NCBI RefSeq assembly: GCF_023078275.1
Contig: NC_062982.1
Coordinates: 9,188,501 to 9,252,500, forward strand
Length of the DNA stretch: 64,000 nucleotides
Direction of reading: 5' to 3'
Origin: Leguminivora glycinivorella
Lineage: Eukaryota > Arthropoda > Insecta > Lepidoptera > Tortricidae
How positions within the stretch are numbered: position 1 is the stretch's first letter; the number at the start of each line of letters is the position of its first letter. Of the stretch, positions 32,301-44,300 are shown in pieces. Made by a program: the position numbers and the translations under genes. The notes below the pieces were generated by a model. It did not search any database. It had not been told where the DNA came from and saw only the letters and a program-made list of their open reading frames with translations.

Positions 32301-35300
32301 CTAAACAAGGTATTTGTTGATGATGTTATCGATGAACCACGTCTCGTCGAATTGTAGATGGTCACCGGGCTGGGACAGGAATGCGAGTTTGCCGGCGCGG
32401 TCCATTGCCTGCAGCCCAAGCCGGTCCTGGAATGTAACAAGCATACATCATTAGCGCGGGTGCAATCAATCACATAAAGAGCACATAAAACAGAATGTCT
32501 ATTTGGTAGAAACGGACATATTATGCCTACAGCTACTAAGCATCTTAGAAGGTATATATGAAAAGTGTTTGACGGATGTATGGTTTTCCGAATTGAAACG
32601 TCGTTCCATAGAAGCTTTTCTTTGGGGAAAACTAACGTTGCACTTAGTGCAGAACAATTTTGCACCGCGAGCCTGTAATTCACAAATTCATCGAACGCTT
32701 TTTTCTTTGTGACATTTTTCAAATCACTCTGCAATAACTATTTTGTGAAAACAGTTTTAAGTAGGGATACATTGATCGAATGTCCTTTCTAATACGTGAC
32801 AATGTCAAATAGGAAAAGTGAACAAGCAGTTTTGTAATATATGTAAGCGCATCACCCTGTCAAAACCAGTAATAAACTAGCTACAGAGCAGTACGGTTGT
32901 TTACTTTCCGACCCCGCGACATACCATCTGGCGACGAGTCCGTTCTACCTACATACGTAGTGCATTATTAAAATTAATTTTCGTTAACATAATTACGCAT
33001 AATGGCTAACTTTGTCGGAAACATAGGAGTTTTTGATCATTAAGTGCAAGAATGGGACGTTTTTTTCGGAAGGTTATCGCAGTTCATAAAACTGAATAAG
33101 ATTTCGGACGATAATAAGAGTGCAGTGTTACTAACTCATTTATCGGCATTGCAACAGCATAGTTAATGTGAATTGATACTCAAATCAATCATAGAAATAA
33201 CTAATGTTGATACATTTTTAACTTATTATAAATATATATAGACTAGCTTTTGCCCGCGGCTTCGCACGCGTTAAATTTGAAAATTCCGGAGTGCTCCATA
33301 CAAACTTCCACTCCCCATTTTATTACGGAAGCAGGAGCTTAGAAAGAGACAAAAAGTAGCCTATGTCACTCTTGATCATTTCAACAATTTCTACTTAAAA
33401 AATCACGTCAATACGTCGCTCCGTTTTGCCGTGAAAGACGGACAAACAAACAGACACACACACTTTCCCATTTATAACATTAGTATGGATAAATGTAAAT
33501 ATAGGTACTCATCAATAAGTACGTAAGTTCTACCAATATTCTAGAGCTCGGGTTTCCTAGGATAGCGGTGCAGTCATACGAGTAATAAAGTCATAATTAC
33601 TCCATACTAATAGGTATAGTCAACCAATTGGAATTGTCAAAATGACAAGCAGTAAGAGATTTCTCACAATATGATTTATATCGTCACTATGACATAGTTC
33701 TACAGTGGCCTAGGGTTCCAATTGGTTGACTGTACGAATATGGAGACGGCCACTATACCCAGCCTAAGTGCATTTTCACATTATCCGATCCGATATCGGA
33801 TGTAGGACCGGTATCTCTTACATTTAAGCCGGCATCTTTGATTTTTGCCTTTGAAATCCTTCCGATATCCGATATCGGATCGGATAGTGTAAAGACGCAC
33901 TAAGACTTATTGACATGCTATGTGGCAACTTCACAACCGTATTGCGTTCCGGCTTTTTATTTTATTTTATGGGTTTACATACAATTCATAGTATCATTTC
34001 CTGGCTAGCGTAAGTTACCTACATTCTCAACGAACCAATACATGTTGTGCAATTTCGATTATGAGACGAGAATGCTGCTCGTGATAGACGGCCAGGGAAT
34101 GCTTAACATCGTGTTTCTTACCTTAGGATCCTGGACCGCTGAAGAGTCTGTAGTTGAGACCCTTGTCCAGGTTTATAAAATCCGAACCATTCCGACTCAA
34201 ATGACTTCACCACGCTATCGCTGCCAAACTTACGAAGTTTTCTAACTTCTTCCTTGAGACTTTCTTACCTCAGTATAGATTTTAGATTGCTGCAGCACCT
34301 ATGTTTACAATTAGGGTAAATCTACGTAAAAGTAACGTGAGTCACGACTTCGTTTAGTGTTAATTTGAACTACAGCTGCAAATGAAAGGATCTATGCATA
34401 TATCGGGGAAGTAACACTTATTTAGAGATAGATTATGACTTGAACTTGCATCGTGAGTAAATGGAACATGCCCTGAAATCGTGACTCATGTTACTCTTGC
34501 CGCGGATTACGAAGTTTTGTAACTTCTTCCCTGAGACTTTCTTACCTCAGTATAGATTTTAGATTGCTGCAGCGTCTGCAGCTGAGAGCCTTGTCCAGGT
34601 TTATAGAAGCAGAACTATTCGGATTCCTGGGGCTGCACCATACTGTCTCTGTCGAACTTTCCCTTTATGAAGTTTTCGTTTCGTTTATAGCCGAATAATT
34701 TTGAAACTAACAAATATCTACTATAAATTTAAATAGATATCATACACGAAAGAAAAAACGACCAGGCCCACTGGTGGCCGAGCCGGGAATCGAACCCGGG
34801 TCTTCAGCTTACGCCACTAGACCACCCGCCCGCCCGCGGCTAGGCGGGCGGGTGGTCTAGTGGTGAAGACGCTAGCCGCGTAAGCTGAAGACCCGGGTTC
34901 GATTCCCGGCTCGGCCACCAGTGGGCCTTGTCGTTTTTTCTTTCGTGTATGATATCTATTTAAATTTATAATTTATATATAGTAGTGTGACTCCTAAAAA
35001 AAAAAAAACAACTCAAAAAATATTCAATAAAATAATTTGATTTGTTCCCTAGTTGTAAATATCTACTAAGTAGAAGCATTTTTTTCGATAGTAACTGTTA
35101 AATTTACTAGCTTCCCTGGTGTACATCCTCACCTCAGTGTAGATTTTAGATTGCTGTAGAGTCTGCAGCTGAGAGGCTTGTCCAGGTTTATAGAATCCGA
35201 ACCATTCCGACTCTCGCGGTTGCACCATACTGTCTCTGTCGAACTTCACCATAACGAAGCTCTCCAGTTTTTGCAAGTTTGATCTGTAAATACACAAAAT

Positions 35301-38300
35301 AGGACATTACGTTTCTGGTATCATTTTTATTCTTCATGCAGGCTTCTATCGCTAATTATACCTACTTTTCGTTACAGGCAGTTATACTCATTGAGATATT
35401 TTTACCAACCCCAAATAGGTACCTACTACCGGTGTCGTGGCAATAGACCTTTAGGTGTGACTGGTGTGAGTCGTCAGCAATAGACCCGAAGATAACACAT
35501 TCTGACAAAAAATGGCGCGCTACGTCAGAAACTGGTCGTAATTTATAACCGCTCGCTTGTATGCCGAGAACCCGCCCAGCGGGTTGTCCGGCATCTGAGC
35601 AAATTTCACGAGTGAGTTCTTGGTGTCGAACGTGTTACAAGGTCCATCCCATGTTTCTGTAGCTTGCTCTATTTGAATAAAGAGTTTTCATGGGTACCTC
35701 GCCCATTTACATTTTATGTCATCACTAGCTTCTGCCCGCGGCTACGCTTGCGATAAATTCTAAAATTGCGGAATGCTTCATACAAACTTCCTCCCCCCAG
35801 TTTAGGGAAGTGGGGGTTAAAAAGAGGCAAAAAGTAGCCTATGTCACTCTCTAACCCTTCTACTATCTCCACTTAAAAAAACACATCAACACGCCGCTCC
35901 ATTTTGCCGTGAAAGACAGCCAAACAAACAGACACACACACTTTCCCGTTTATAATATCAGTATGGATATTGCTACTTTGTCATCCAATCTACATTATAT
36001 GCAAAATTTCAGCTCAATCAGATATCGGGATGTGTTATGTGGGTCACATTTTACTTCTACCTATACTTTTTCTACATCTACACAAACACATCTACTGCTT
36101 TTGTAATAGGCTGAAGAAATTCAAGCCTTGGACCATTTGCAGAGGCGCGGCCCACGCATTTGCCCCCAAAACCGAACCCTTTGCCTCCGATATTTCTACA
36201 TTTCTATTGACACGAAATCAGATTCCAAAACTTCCAATAGAAGCGAAATTTCATAACAAGTTAACATCTTTCGACATTTTAATATACCTACCATAAAATG
36301 AATTATTAAGCACGGACTAAAGTGTCATTCGTTTATCGATACTTAATCGTAAATTAAAAATATTTTTGAACTAAAAGTTTCACATTCCCACATTCCCAGT
36401 CATGATTTTACCTTTGAAACAGATCGCCTATTACGTAATATAGAGCAATAGCTGGGTACATTTTTTTGTTTGTTTTAAGCTTGTGTCGAGAGATAGCAGT
36501 CTATGCACTGTGATTACACATTTTACTTTGACAGTAACTTTCTATAATACTTGATTATCTTTGGTCTGAGTTATAATTAGGAGTTAAGCCTTTATTATAA
36601 GGCAGAGAGATTATAATTGTAAGAGAATGTAAAGGAACGGGTGCCGAGGTATCAACAAAAATGCATAAGATATGAATACACTTGCGTTTACTGTCACGGT
36701 TAAAATAAGAATGTGAATACAAATGATCTTATGATTAATTACAACCAGGTTATGTGGGAAATTGTCATGTGTATGCAAAATGACGTTCTACTTTTGGACA
36801 AAGTCCAGATGCATCAATTGCATTAAGATGTTTTTTTGGGGCACTAGTTTCAAAAATTTGTACAATAATATTTCCTATGTTGAACTAAAATTTCTGGCAC
36901 GCTTATGCTTTTAATAAAATCTTGTAAACTAACAAGTAAATATTTCTTTTAAATGATGAAAAAGATATTACGAAAGAATGTGGAAGGTGGTGGAAGTAAA
37001 GGGAGAGGAAAACCGAAGAAGTGGCGGATGGACTGTGTGAGACATGATATGGAACTTAAACAAGTTAATGATGAAATGACAAGTGATAGAGATGTATGGA
37101 AAAGGAAGACATGCTGTGCCGACCCCAAGTGACTGGGATAAGGGCAAGAGAATAAAATAAAATAAATCCATACTAATATTACAAATGGGAAAGTGTGTGT
37201 GTCTGTTTGTTTGTCAGTCTTTCACGGCAAAACGGAGCGACGAATTGACGTGATTTTTAAAGTGGAGGTTAGAGATGGGCGCTGACGGGTAAATACCGGG
37301 AAAATACCCATATCTACCCAATCTACCCGGTATTTACCCGTATCTACCCAAATGAGCGGGTATAAAAAATAATCTAATGAAATTAAAGATTATTCTTAAT
37401 TTACATGACTGAAATATATTTTTCTACTAAAATAAATATATATATTTGACTAACTAATATTAAAATGTTAACAGAGATTCCAAATATTCCATATATCATG
37501 TGTAATTTACCACATTCAATTAAAAAGTTGTATTCCCCAGATGTTTTAGGCCCACTAAATATTCAAATAACTTACTTAACTTAAACACGGTGGACAGACA
37601 AATTCAAATTCATTAGCCAATTAGGTCACAGCTTTGCAAAACGCCAGGTAGTTGCATCCGTATTGAAAGGGTGCAATAAGTCACTTGACCGGTCAGTTAC
37701 TTTTTTTTATTTTTATTTATGGGATACTTATAATTTAGTTTGTACTTAGTTAAACAAGCGTCACGTCCATGTGTGATTTTAATTAACACTTGCTTTGAAT
37801 TCGGACTGTAATAATGCCTTCTATGTGACTTCGGCTAGATACTGGACTTCGGCTAGATAGTAGGCTTTACCAAACAAACAGCAAGTAACATTTTAGTGCT
37901 ATAATTTTGGTTTTCGACGCTAAAAGCTACTATAGATGTCGTATAAAGGTTTTCGGCGTGACCGCCTGTCGTATAAAAGCCTCCAGTCACACCTTTTAGC
38001 TCTATAAGCTTGTACCGCTAAAAGGTGTTATTAGGAAGTGATGTAAACGTTTATATCACCATTTTATAGAGCCGCTATAGTCCTGGTCTATAACAGGATC
38101 AAATATGACTACTATAGGTCTATATTATTGTATAATAGTGTTAGGAATCACTGCTATGCAATCAATTTGCGCTACTAAGGTTCCCGACAAGCCGCTATAG
38201 TTGTTGCGTTATACAGCTAAAAGGTGTTATTAGGAAGTGATGCAAACGTTTATATCACCATTTTATAGAGCCGCTATAGGCCTGGTCTATAACAGGATCA

Positions 38301-41300
38301 AATATGACTATTATAGAACAATATTACTGTATATTGGTGTTAGAAATCACTGTTATGCAATCAATTTGCGCTATTAAGGTTACCAACAAGCCGCTTATAG
38401 TATTTTTAGTAGTTGTGTTTTAACAGATTTAAAACCTAACTATACCACTATTTTGGGATATAGTGGCTTTGGAAAACACTGCTATAGTATTTAACACTGT
38501 ATAGTGGTGATATGAATACCATTATAGAGCTATTTTTATAATGAAGTTTTCAGGATACGTTTATATAGCTTTGAAAAGGTTATAGTCGTTTTCTAATGCC
38601 TTTGATATCTCATCGCCGTATACGCCACAATGACTATTTAAATATCACAGACCTGTTGAATAATGATTTCGGTATCTCTTTTAAAACACAATAGCGTTAT
38701 AGCTGAGTTTACTATATATTTTATAAACCAAATCAGATATATAAGAGTAGAAAACGATTACTTTTAAATGACAATTTTGACCTTAAAAGGCTGCTTTATG
38801 GTGTTTATACATCTTAATTATGAAATCAGGCCAAAGATGCGGTATCTGGTTCCGTACAGTGTTTTTCTAGAAATTAACTTTAAAAATACACATAGCGACC
38901 AATTGTAGTTTAGATTTGTCATACTAAAAAGAAAACAACATTTATTAATACTGTTTAAAAGATCTTTCTACAGTAAAACATTGAAAACAAGTATTGTTTT
39001 CTATATAAAGAACTTATAAGTTAAACTGAATCATAGTTAAATTCTCATGCAACCCTAATTGAATCCACGATGGCGGGCTCATGGCAGTGAATGCGTATGA
39101 TAAGTGATATAGTCGAACTATAAAAGCGTATGTTTTACTTCTTGGATCCATAGTAGAAACTATGGTGCCAATAATTTTATTGTATTAAATTATATTTATT
39201 TATTTTATTCAAAACATGGTATAAATCGAGGGCGCATTTAAAATACTCCATTAAACTAATATTCTTTTAACGGTAAAATTTCCATCGCATACCTTTTTGC
39301 AGTAATGATGGAAGTATACGAAATCCAAATTATGTTAATTGACACTAAACTTCACAAGTTCACACGCCACTTTTCGTTAAGTTCCTCGTTTAGAACAGTT
39401 TTTGTTAAATATTACACACATTAAATTATTTTAGAAATTTCGCATTAAAAGGGACGGCAACTGCTATTATAGAACAAAATAACCTGTATAACGGAATCTC
39501 AAATGCTACTATAGCATACATTGATACTATAATAGCGTTACTGTGTCCTCTATGTCAACAAATTAGCACAATAGTCATCATTCCTACAACAAATTATAGC
39601 ACAATAGTCATCAAAACTAGAAAGTCTGTGCATGTAATGGGTATCAGACTTTACAATATACTGCATGATGACATAAAGCAAGCTTCTAGCGATGCAATAT
39701 TTGTCCGCAAACTAAAATCCATCCTACTTGAAATGGCTTGCTATACTTTGGATGAGTTCCTTGATACCTACGGGTCATTGACTGGATCGTGTACCTACTA
39801 ATGTAATATGTGTGTCTGCATTACTTAGAATACCCAATGTGAAATGTGATTTTTTTTTTCTAAATAATCATTGTATGTAAATAATTGACGTGTAAATGTG
39901 AATAATTTACCAATAAACATCTATATCTATATCTATTACATCACCATTATAGACCTTAAACGTCACTGATGATACTGCTATTATAGGCCTATTATATCAC
40001 TAAATGGCTGCATAATTGCGCCAAATCGGCTCTACAGTACCAATATAGACTATTTATAGGACCATTTAGTGTGATTTAATTTGGTGTCCTCGACCACTAT
40101 AGGACGAGAAATTGTTACTTGAGAGGAACTATAATAAGCACACAAAATTTCATCCCCATCGGTTCAGCCGTTTAGGAGGAGGAGGTAACAAACACACAAG
40201 CATGTCAATGATATTTAACAAATTCCTTATTCAATACAAATACTTCGATATATGTTTATAGAACTATGTATATTAATAAAATATAAATATATTATACAAT
40301 ACCAAGAAAACATTTTTTCACGATTAAATTCAATTTATGACCCATTTTATTACAATATTTATTTATACCCACCCATTAGGGTAGAAAAGGTAAATATCGG
40401 GTAGATTGGGTAAATACCCGGTAAATACCCGATAGATACCCCGGGTATTTTCCCGCCGCCCATCTCTAGTGGAGGTAGTTGAAGGGATGGAGAGTGACAT
40501 AGGCTACTTTTTGTCTCTTTCTAACGCAAGCGAAACCGCGAGCTAGTAATACATAAATAAATATTGGGGACACCTTACACAGATCAACTTAGCCCCAAAC
40601 TAAGCAAAGCTTTTACTATGGGTGCACGTGCTAAGCGACGATATACATACTTAAATAGATAAATACATACATATATACATAGAAAACATCCATGGCTCGG
40701 GAACAAATATATGTGCTCATCACACAAATAAATGCCTTTACCGGGATTCGAACCCAGGACCGCGGCTTAGCAGGCTGAGCCAGACCGGTCGTCAAATGAT
40801 TTCGAATGACGATGATGATGATACCTGTATGTCTCGTTGATCGTCAACTCGTTGTTGATATCAGCGAGGAAGATGCTCTTCCTCTTGTATTCTTCCTCAC
40901 TGAGCGGATCGTGCCAGTAAGTAGCTTGGACCAAAGATAACTGGAGCCATCTGAAAGTAAGATATGAAAATGTAAGAAATAAAATTCTGTATAACCTAAC
41001 CACAAAATTAAAATTTTGATAAACCCCCGACCGCGACATAGTGGAACGATTTTCATGAAATATGGTTAAACACTCCCGACTAGCTCAGCTTTCAGACAAA
41101 AATAACTAAATCTAAATCGGTTCATCCGTTCGGGAGCTACGATGCCACAGACAGACACACACACACAGCCAGACAGACAAACAGACAGACAGACACGTCA
41201 AACTTATAACACCCCGTCGGTTTTTGCGTCGGGGGTTAAAAATACATCATCAGACTTTTAGTCGCAAAACAATTAATCAAGTTAATTCGACATATCATTG

Positions 41301-44300
41301 GTACCTAAATAAGTAAGGGCCCTATAATACTAACGAGACGCAAGTGAGTCGAAACGAGGCGAGCGCGCAATGAGGTATTTTTCAACTAGTTAGTATGACA
41401 GGGCTTTAGGGCGCTATCAATCTCCACATTGAATACATTTTAAAGGTCTAAGCGTGAAGAGGTATAGATATACAGAATTATCTCCATTTGCATCCATACT
41501 AATATTATAAATGGGAAAGTGTGTGTGTCTGTTTGTTTCTCCGTCTTTCACGGCACAACGGAGCTACGAATTGACGTGATTTTTTAAGTGGAGATAGTTG
41601 AAGGGATGGAGAGTGACATAGGCTGTTTTTTGTCTCTTTCTAACGCGAGCGAAGCAGAGGGCAAAAGCTAGTTTATACTATTTGTAGATTAAGGACACAC
41701 GACACGAGTAGGTACCTACTTTGAACTTTCTCCAAATCTTACTTGTTTTCATCAACTTATCTGCTTAATTGTTTCATAGCTTACTAAAAGGTCAAACGGT
41801 CGTTTTCCCCGCTTATCTTATCTTTAGGTACACAAACCCTCGTGCCCGTTCCAGTAAATAATATAGCAGTAGCAGTAATAGCAGCAAATAAATCCATACT
41901 AATATTATAATTATAAAAATATTACAAATGGGAAAGTGTCTGTGTCTGTTTGTTTGTCCGTCTTTCACGGCAAAACGGAGCGACGAATTGACGCGATTTT
42001 TTAAGTGGAGATAGTTGAAGGAATAGAGAGTGACAAAGGCTAATTTTTGTCTCTTTCTAACCCCCCACTTCCCTAAAATGGGGGGGTGGAATTTTTTATG
42101 GAGAATTCCGCAATTTTCGAATTTAACGCGAGCGATGCGAGCAAAAGCTATAGTAATGTATAGTATTTGTTTATATCCAAGGTCTGTGTACTGATCGTGA
42201 TCGAGTATGGAAATCAAATGCAAATACTGGCGGCTAATACAAACATCGCCTAGTTAGAAACAGCATCTTACAACAGAAGTGTACCTAAAGGTAAGTAAAT
42301 AATAGGTATTTCGTGTTTGGATACTTGTCACTGAATATCTAAATACTAATTGCGAAAAGATTACGTTTCGAAACTTTTCAAGGCTGAAATCGTAAGCACG
42401 GAAGGATATGGCACGCTAGACGGTAAGCAGTCAACATAGTCTATGGACACCTGCAACTCCAACATGAGCGTTGCTGATGCTAATACACTCGCTAATACCT
42501 TCGTTTTGTATAAATAAATAAAAAGTTTCAGTAGCTACTTTGTATATATAAAAAAAAATTGTATAAAATCTCAACCTATACAGGGTTTTATTTATTAGGT
42601 ATGATCAAAGAGGATCGAGTTTTATAGAGAGTTACTGTCAAAGTAAAACTTGTAATCACAGTGCAAAGACTGCCATCTCTCGACAGAAGCTAAAAACTTT
42701 TGAACCTCAGTTTTGACAATTTGGCCCATATTGTTAGCTTGATGTGTTAAAATGTCAAATATTAATATTAGAGCCATCTAGCCGAGCGTTCCCCAAAAGT
42801 GTAACGCCATCTAGGCCACCGTACCTTTTTCTCTATGTATGGCTATGAGGCACGTCTTTTATTCTTAGACTTTATCCGTCTATACGGAGTTCCATATGTC
42901 TTTGGTATGATCAATGGGCAAGAACAATCTAGAGCTAGTGAGACCAATAAGTAGGTAGTTAGGGAGTAGGTAACTGTGTAAGTACCTAATAATAATCTAT
43001 TAAAACTGTGCCTATTGTCAAGTAGCATCGCACAAGCTGTAATTTAAACTGGATATGGCAATAAATAATAAAGTATTACGAAGGTCACCCAAGGTCAACC
43101 TACACTGAAGGATCAATAACAATTCCATATGTACTTCCATATCCATATTGGATGGCAGTTGCGTGACAGGAATGTTAAGTGAGAATGAATTAGTTATAGT
43201 GGTGTTGGTGATAAATATCGTCGTTAAATGTGAACCTCGTCCCTAACCCCTACAGATACATAGGCTAAATACAACAATATATAATTTTTAAGAGAAAAAA
43301 AACCGCCTTCCTTTGGGGTTCTGGTGATAAATACTTTCAAATGTTGGATTATGTTATCAATTCGTCTGTATATTTTTTAATGTTTGTTATTCGATATCTC
43401 CGTCATTTCTGATCCAATTTTGAAATTTGGATGATTCTGAAGTACTTACAGATGAGAATGATTATCAGAACGGAACTCTAACCAGGGGCGGCTCACTCTT
43501 CATCAGCAGTTCCACTGCACCAAATGTCACTGTTCTGGACGTAAGTGCATGCTGTTCTTATAAAAATACCAAAGTCACTATAAGTGTGCCGTTCAGATTT
43601 GAGGAGTTCCGTTCTGACCATCATCAGCAGTTCCACTGCACCAAATGTCACTGTTCTGGACGTAAGTGCATGCTGTTCTTATAAAAATACCAAAGTCACT
43701 ATAAGTGTGCCGTTCAGATTTGAGGAATTCCATTCTGACCATCATCAGGAGTTCCACTGCACCAAATGTCACTGTTCCGTACGTAAATGCATGCTGTTCC
43801 TTTAAAAACACAAAAATCACCATATGTATGCCTTTCAGGGGACCAATCTGAATGCATATACATTCAATAAAAAAAAATTTTTCAAAATCGGTCCAGTAAC
43901 GACGGAGATATCGAGGAACAAACATAAAAAAAAACAGACGAATTGAGAACCCCTTCCCTTGAGATTTGGAAGGCGGTTAAAAATATAAGCGAATAATACC
44001 TATTAGTGATTTTGTATGTAATAAATATTATGTGACTAATCGCGTCATCAGCGCGATACCTGTTCGCCACGGGCACACTACACCTGCCAGAGTTGTGGTC
44101 GTGTTTGTCGCTCCTGTATTGGCTTACACAGCCATGAGAAAGCCCCACTTGACACTGCTTGTATAGGTACTCTGTTATAGACTTAAAGGCCAATGATGAT
44201 GATGACTAATATCATTCACAGGAATCACAGGTTTTATGTGACAAGGCCGTATGATATGAAGATCTTGCCTGCAGATAGTTTGTGACGGGGAAAAATCGTC

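Larger units (their letters stand above)
37262..40476. mobile_element. Non-autonomous hAT-like transposon, 3.2 kb
   Basis: The element (37270-40468) starts TAGAGATGGGCGC and ends GCCCATCTCTA. The inverted repeats continue through several TACCCGG / CCGGGTA blocks. It is flanked by a perfect 8-bp duplication GTGGAGGT (37262-37269 and 40469-40476), the length produced by hAT transposases. No frame of 60 codons or more is present, so it cannot encode a transposase. The interior is AT-rich with many CTATAG/TATAG motifs, and it carries a tandem duplication and a LINE end. Confidence 0.9.
37166..40547 (+). repeat. Dispersed repeat split by a hAT-like element
   Basis: 37166-37261 (TCCATACTAATATTACAAAT to TTTTTAAAGTGGAGG) and 40477-40547 (TAGTTGAAGGGATGGAGAGT to CGCGAGCTAGTA) are the two halves of one CTAGCTTTTGCCCGCGGC repeat. 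The intervening 3.2 kb is the element at 37270-40468. Confidence 0.9.

Noticed and set aside
34126..34694. Mutually exclusive alternative exons for PPT1 exon 5
   Set aside because: One copy has an in-frame stop and no acceptor, and the other has a 7-bp deletion and a rearranged end, so neither joins exon 6 in frame.
43427..43805. Repeated plus-strand frames with STAPNVTVLDVSACCSYKNT
   Set aside because: Translation of the 121-bp tandem units. The period is not a multiple of 3 and there is no start or splice context.
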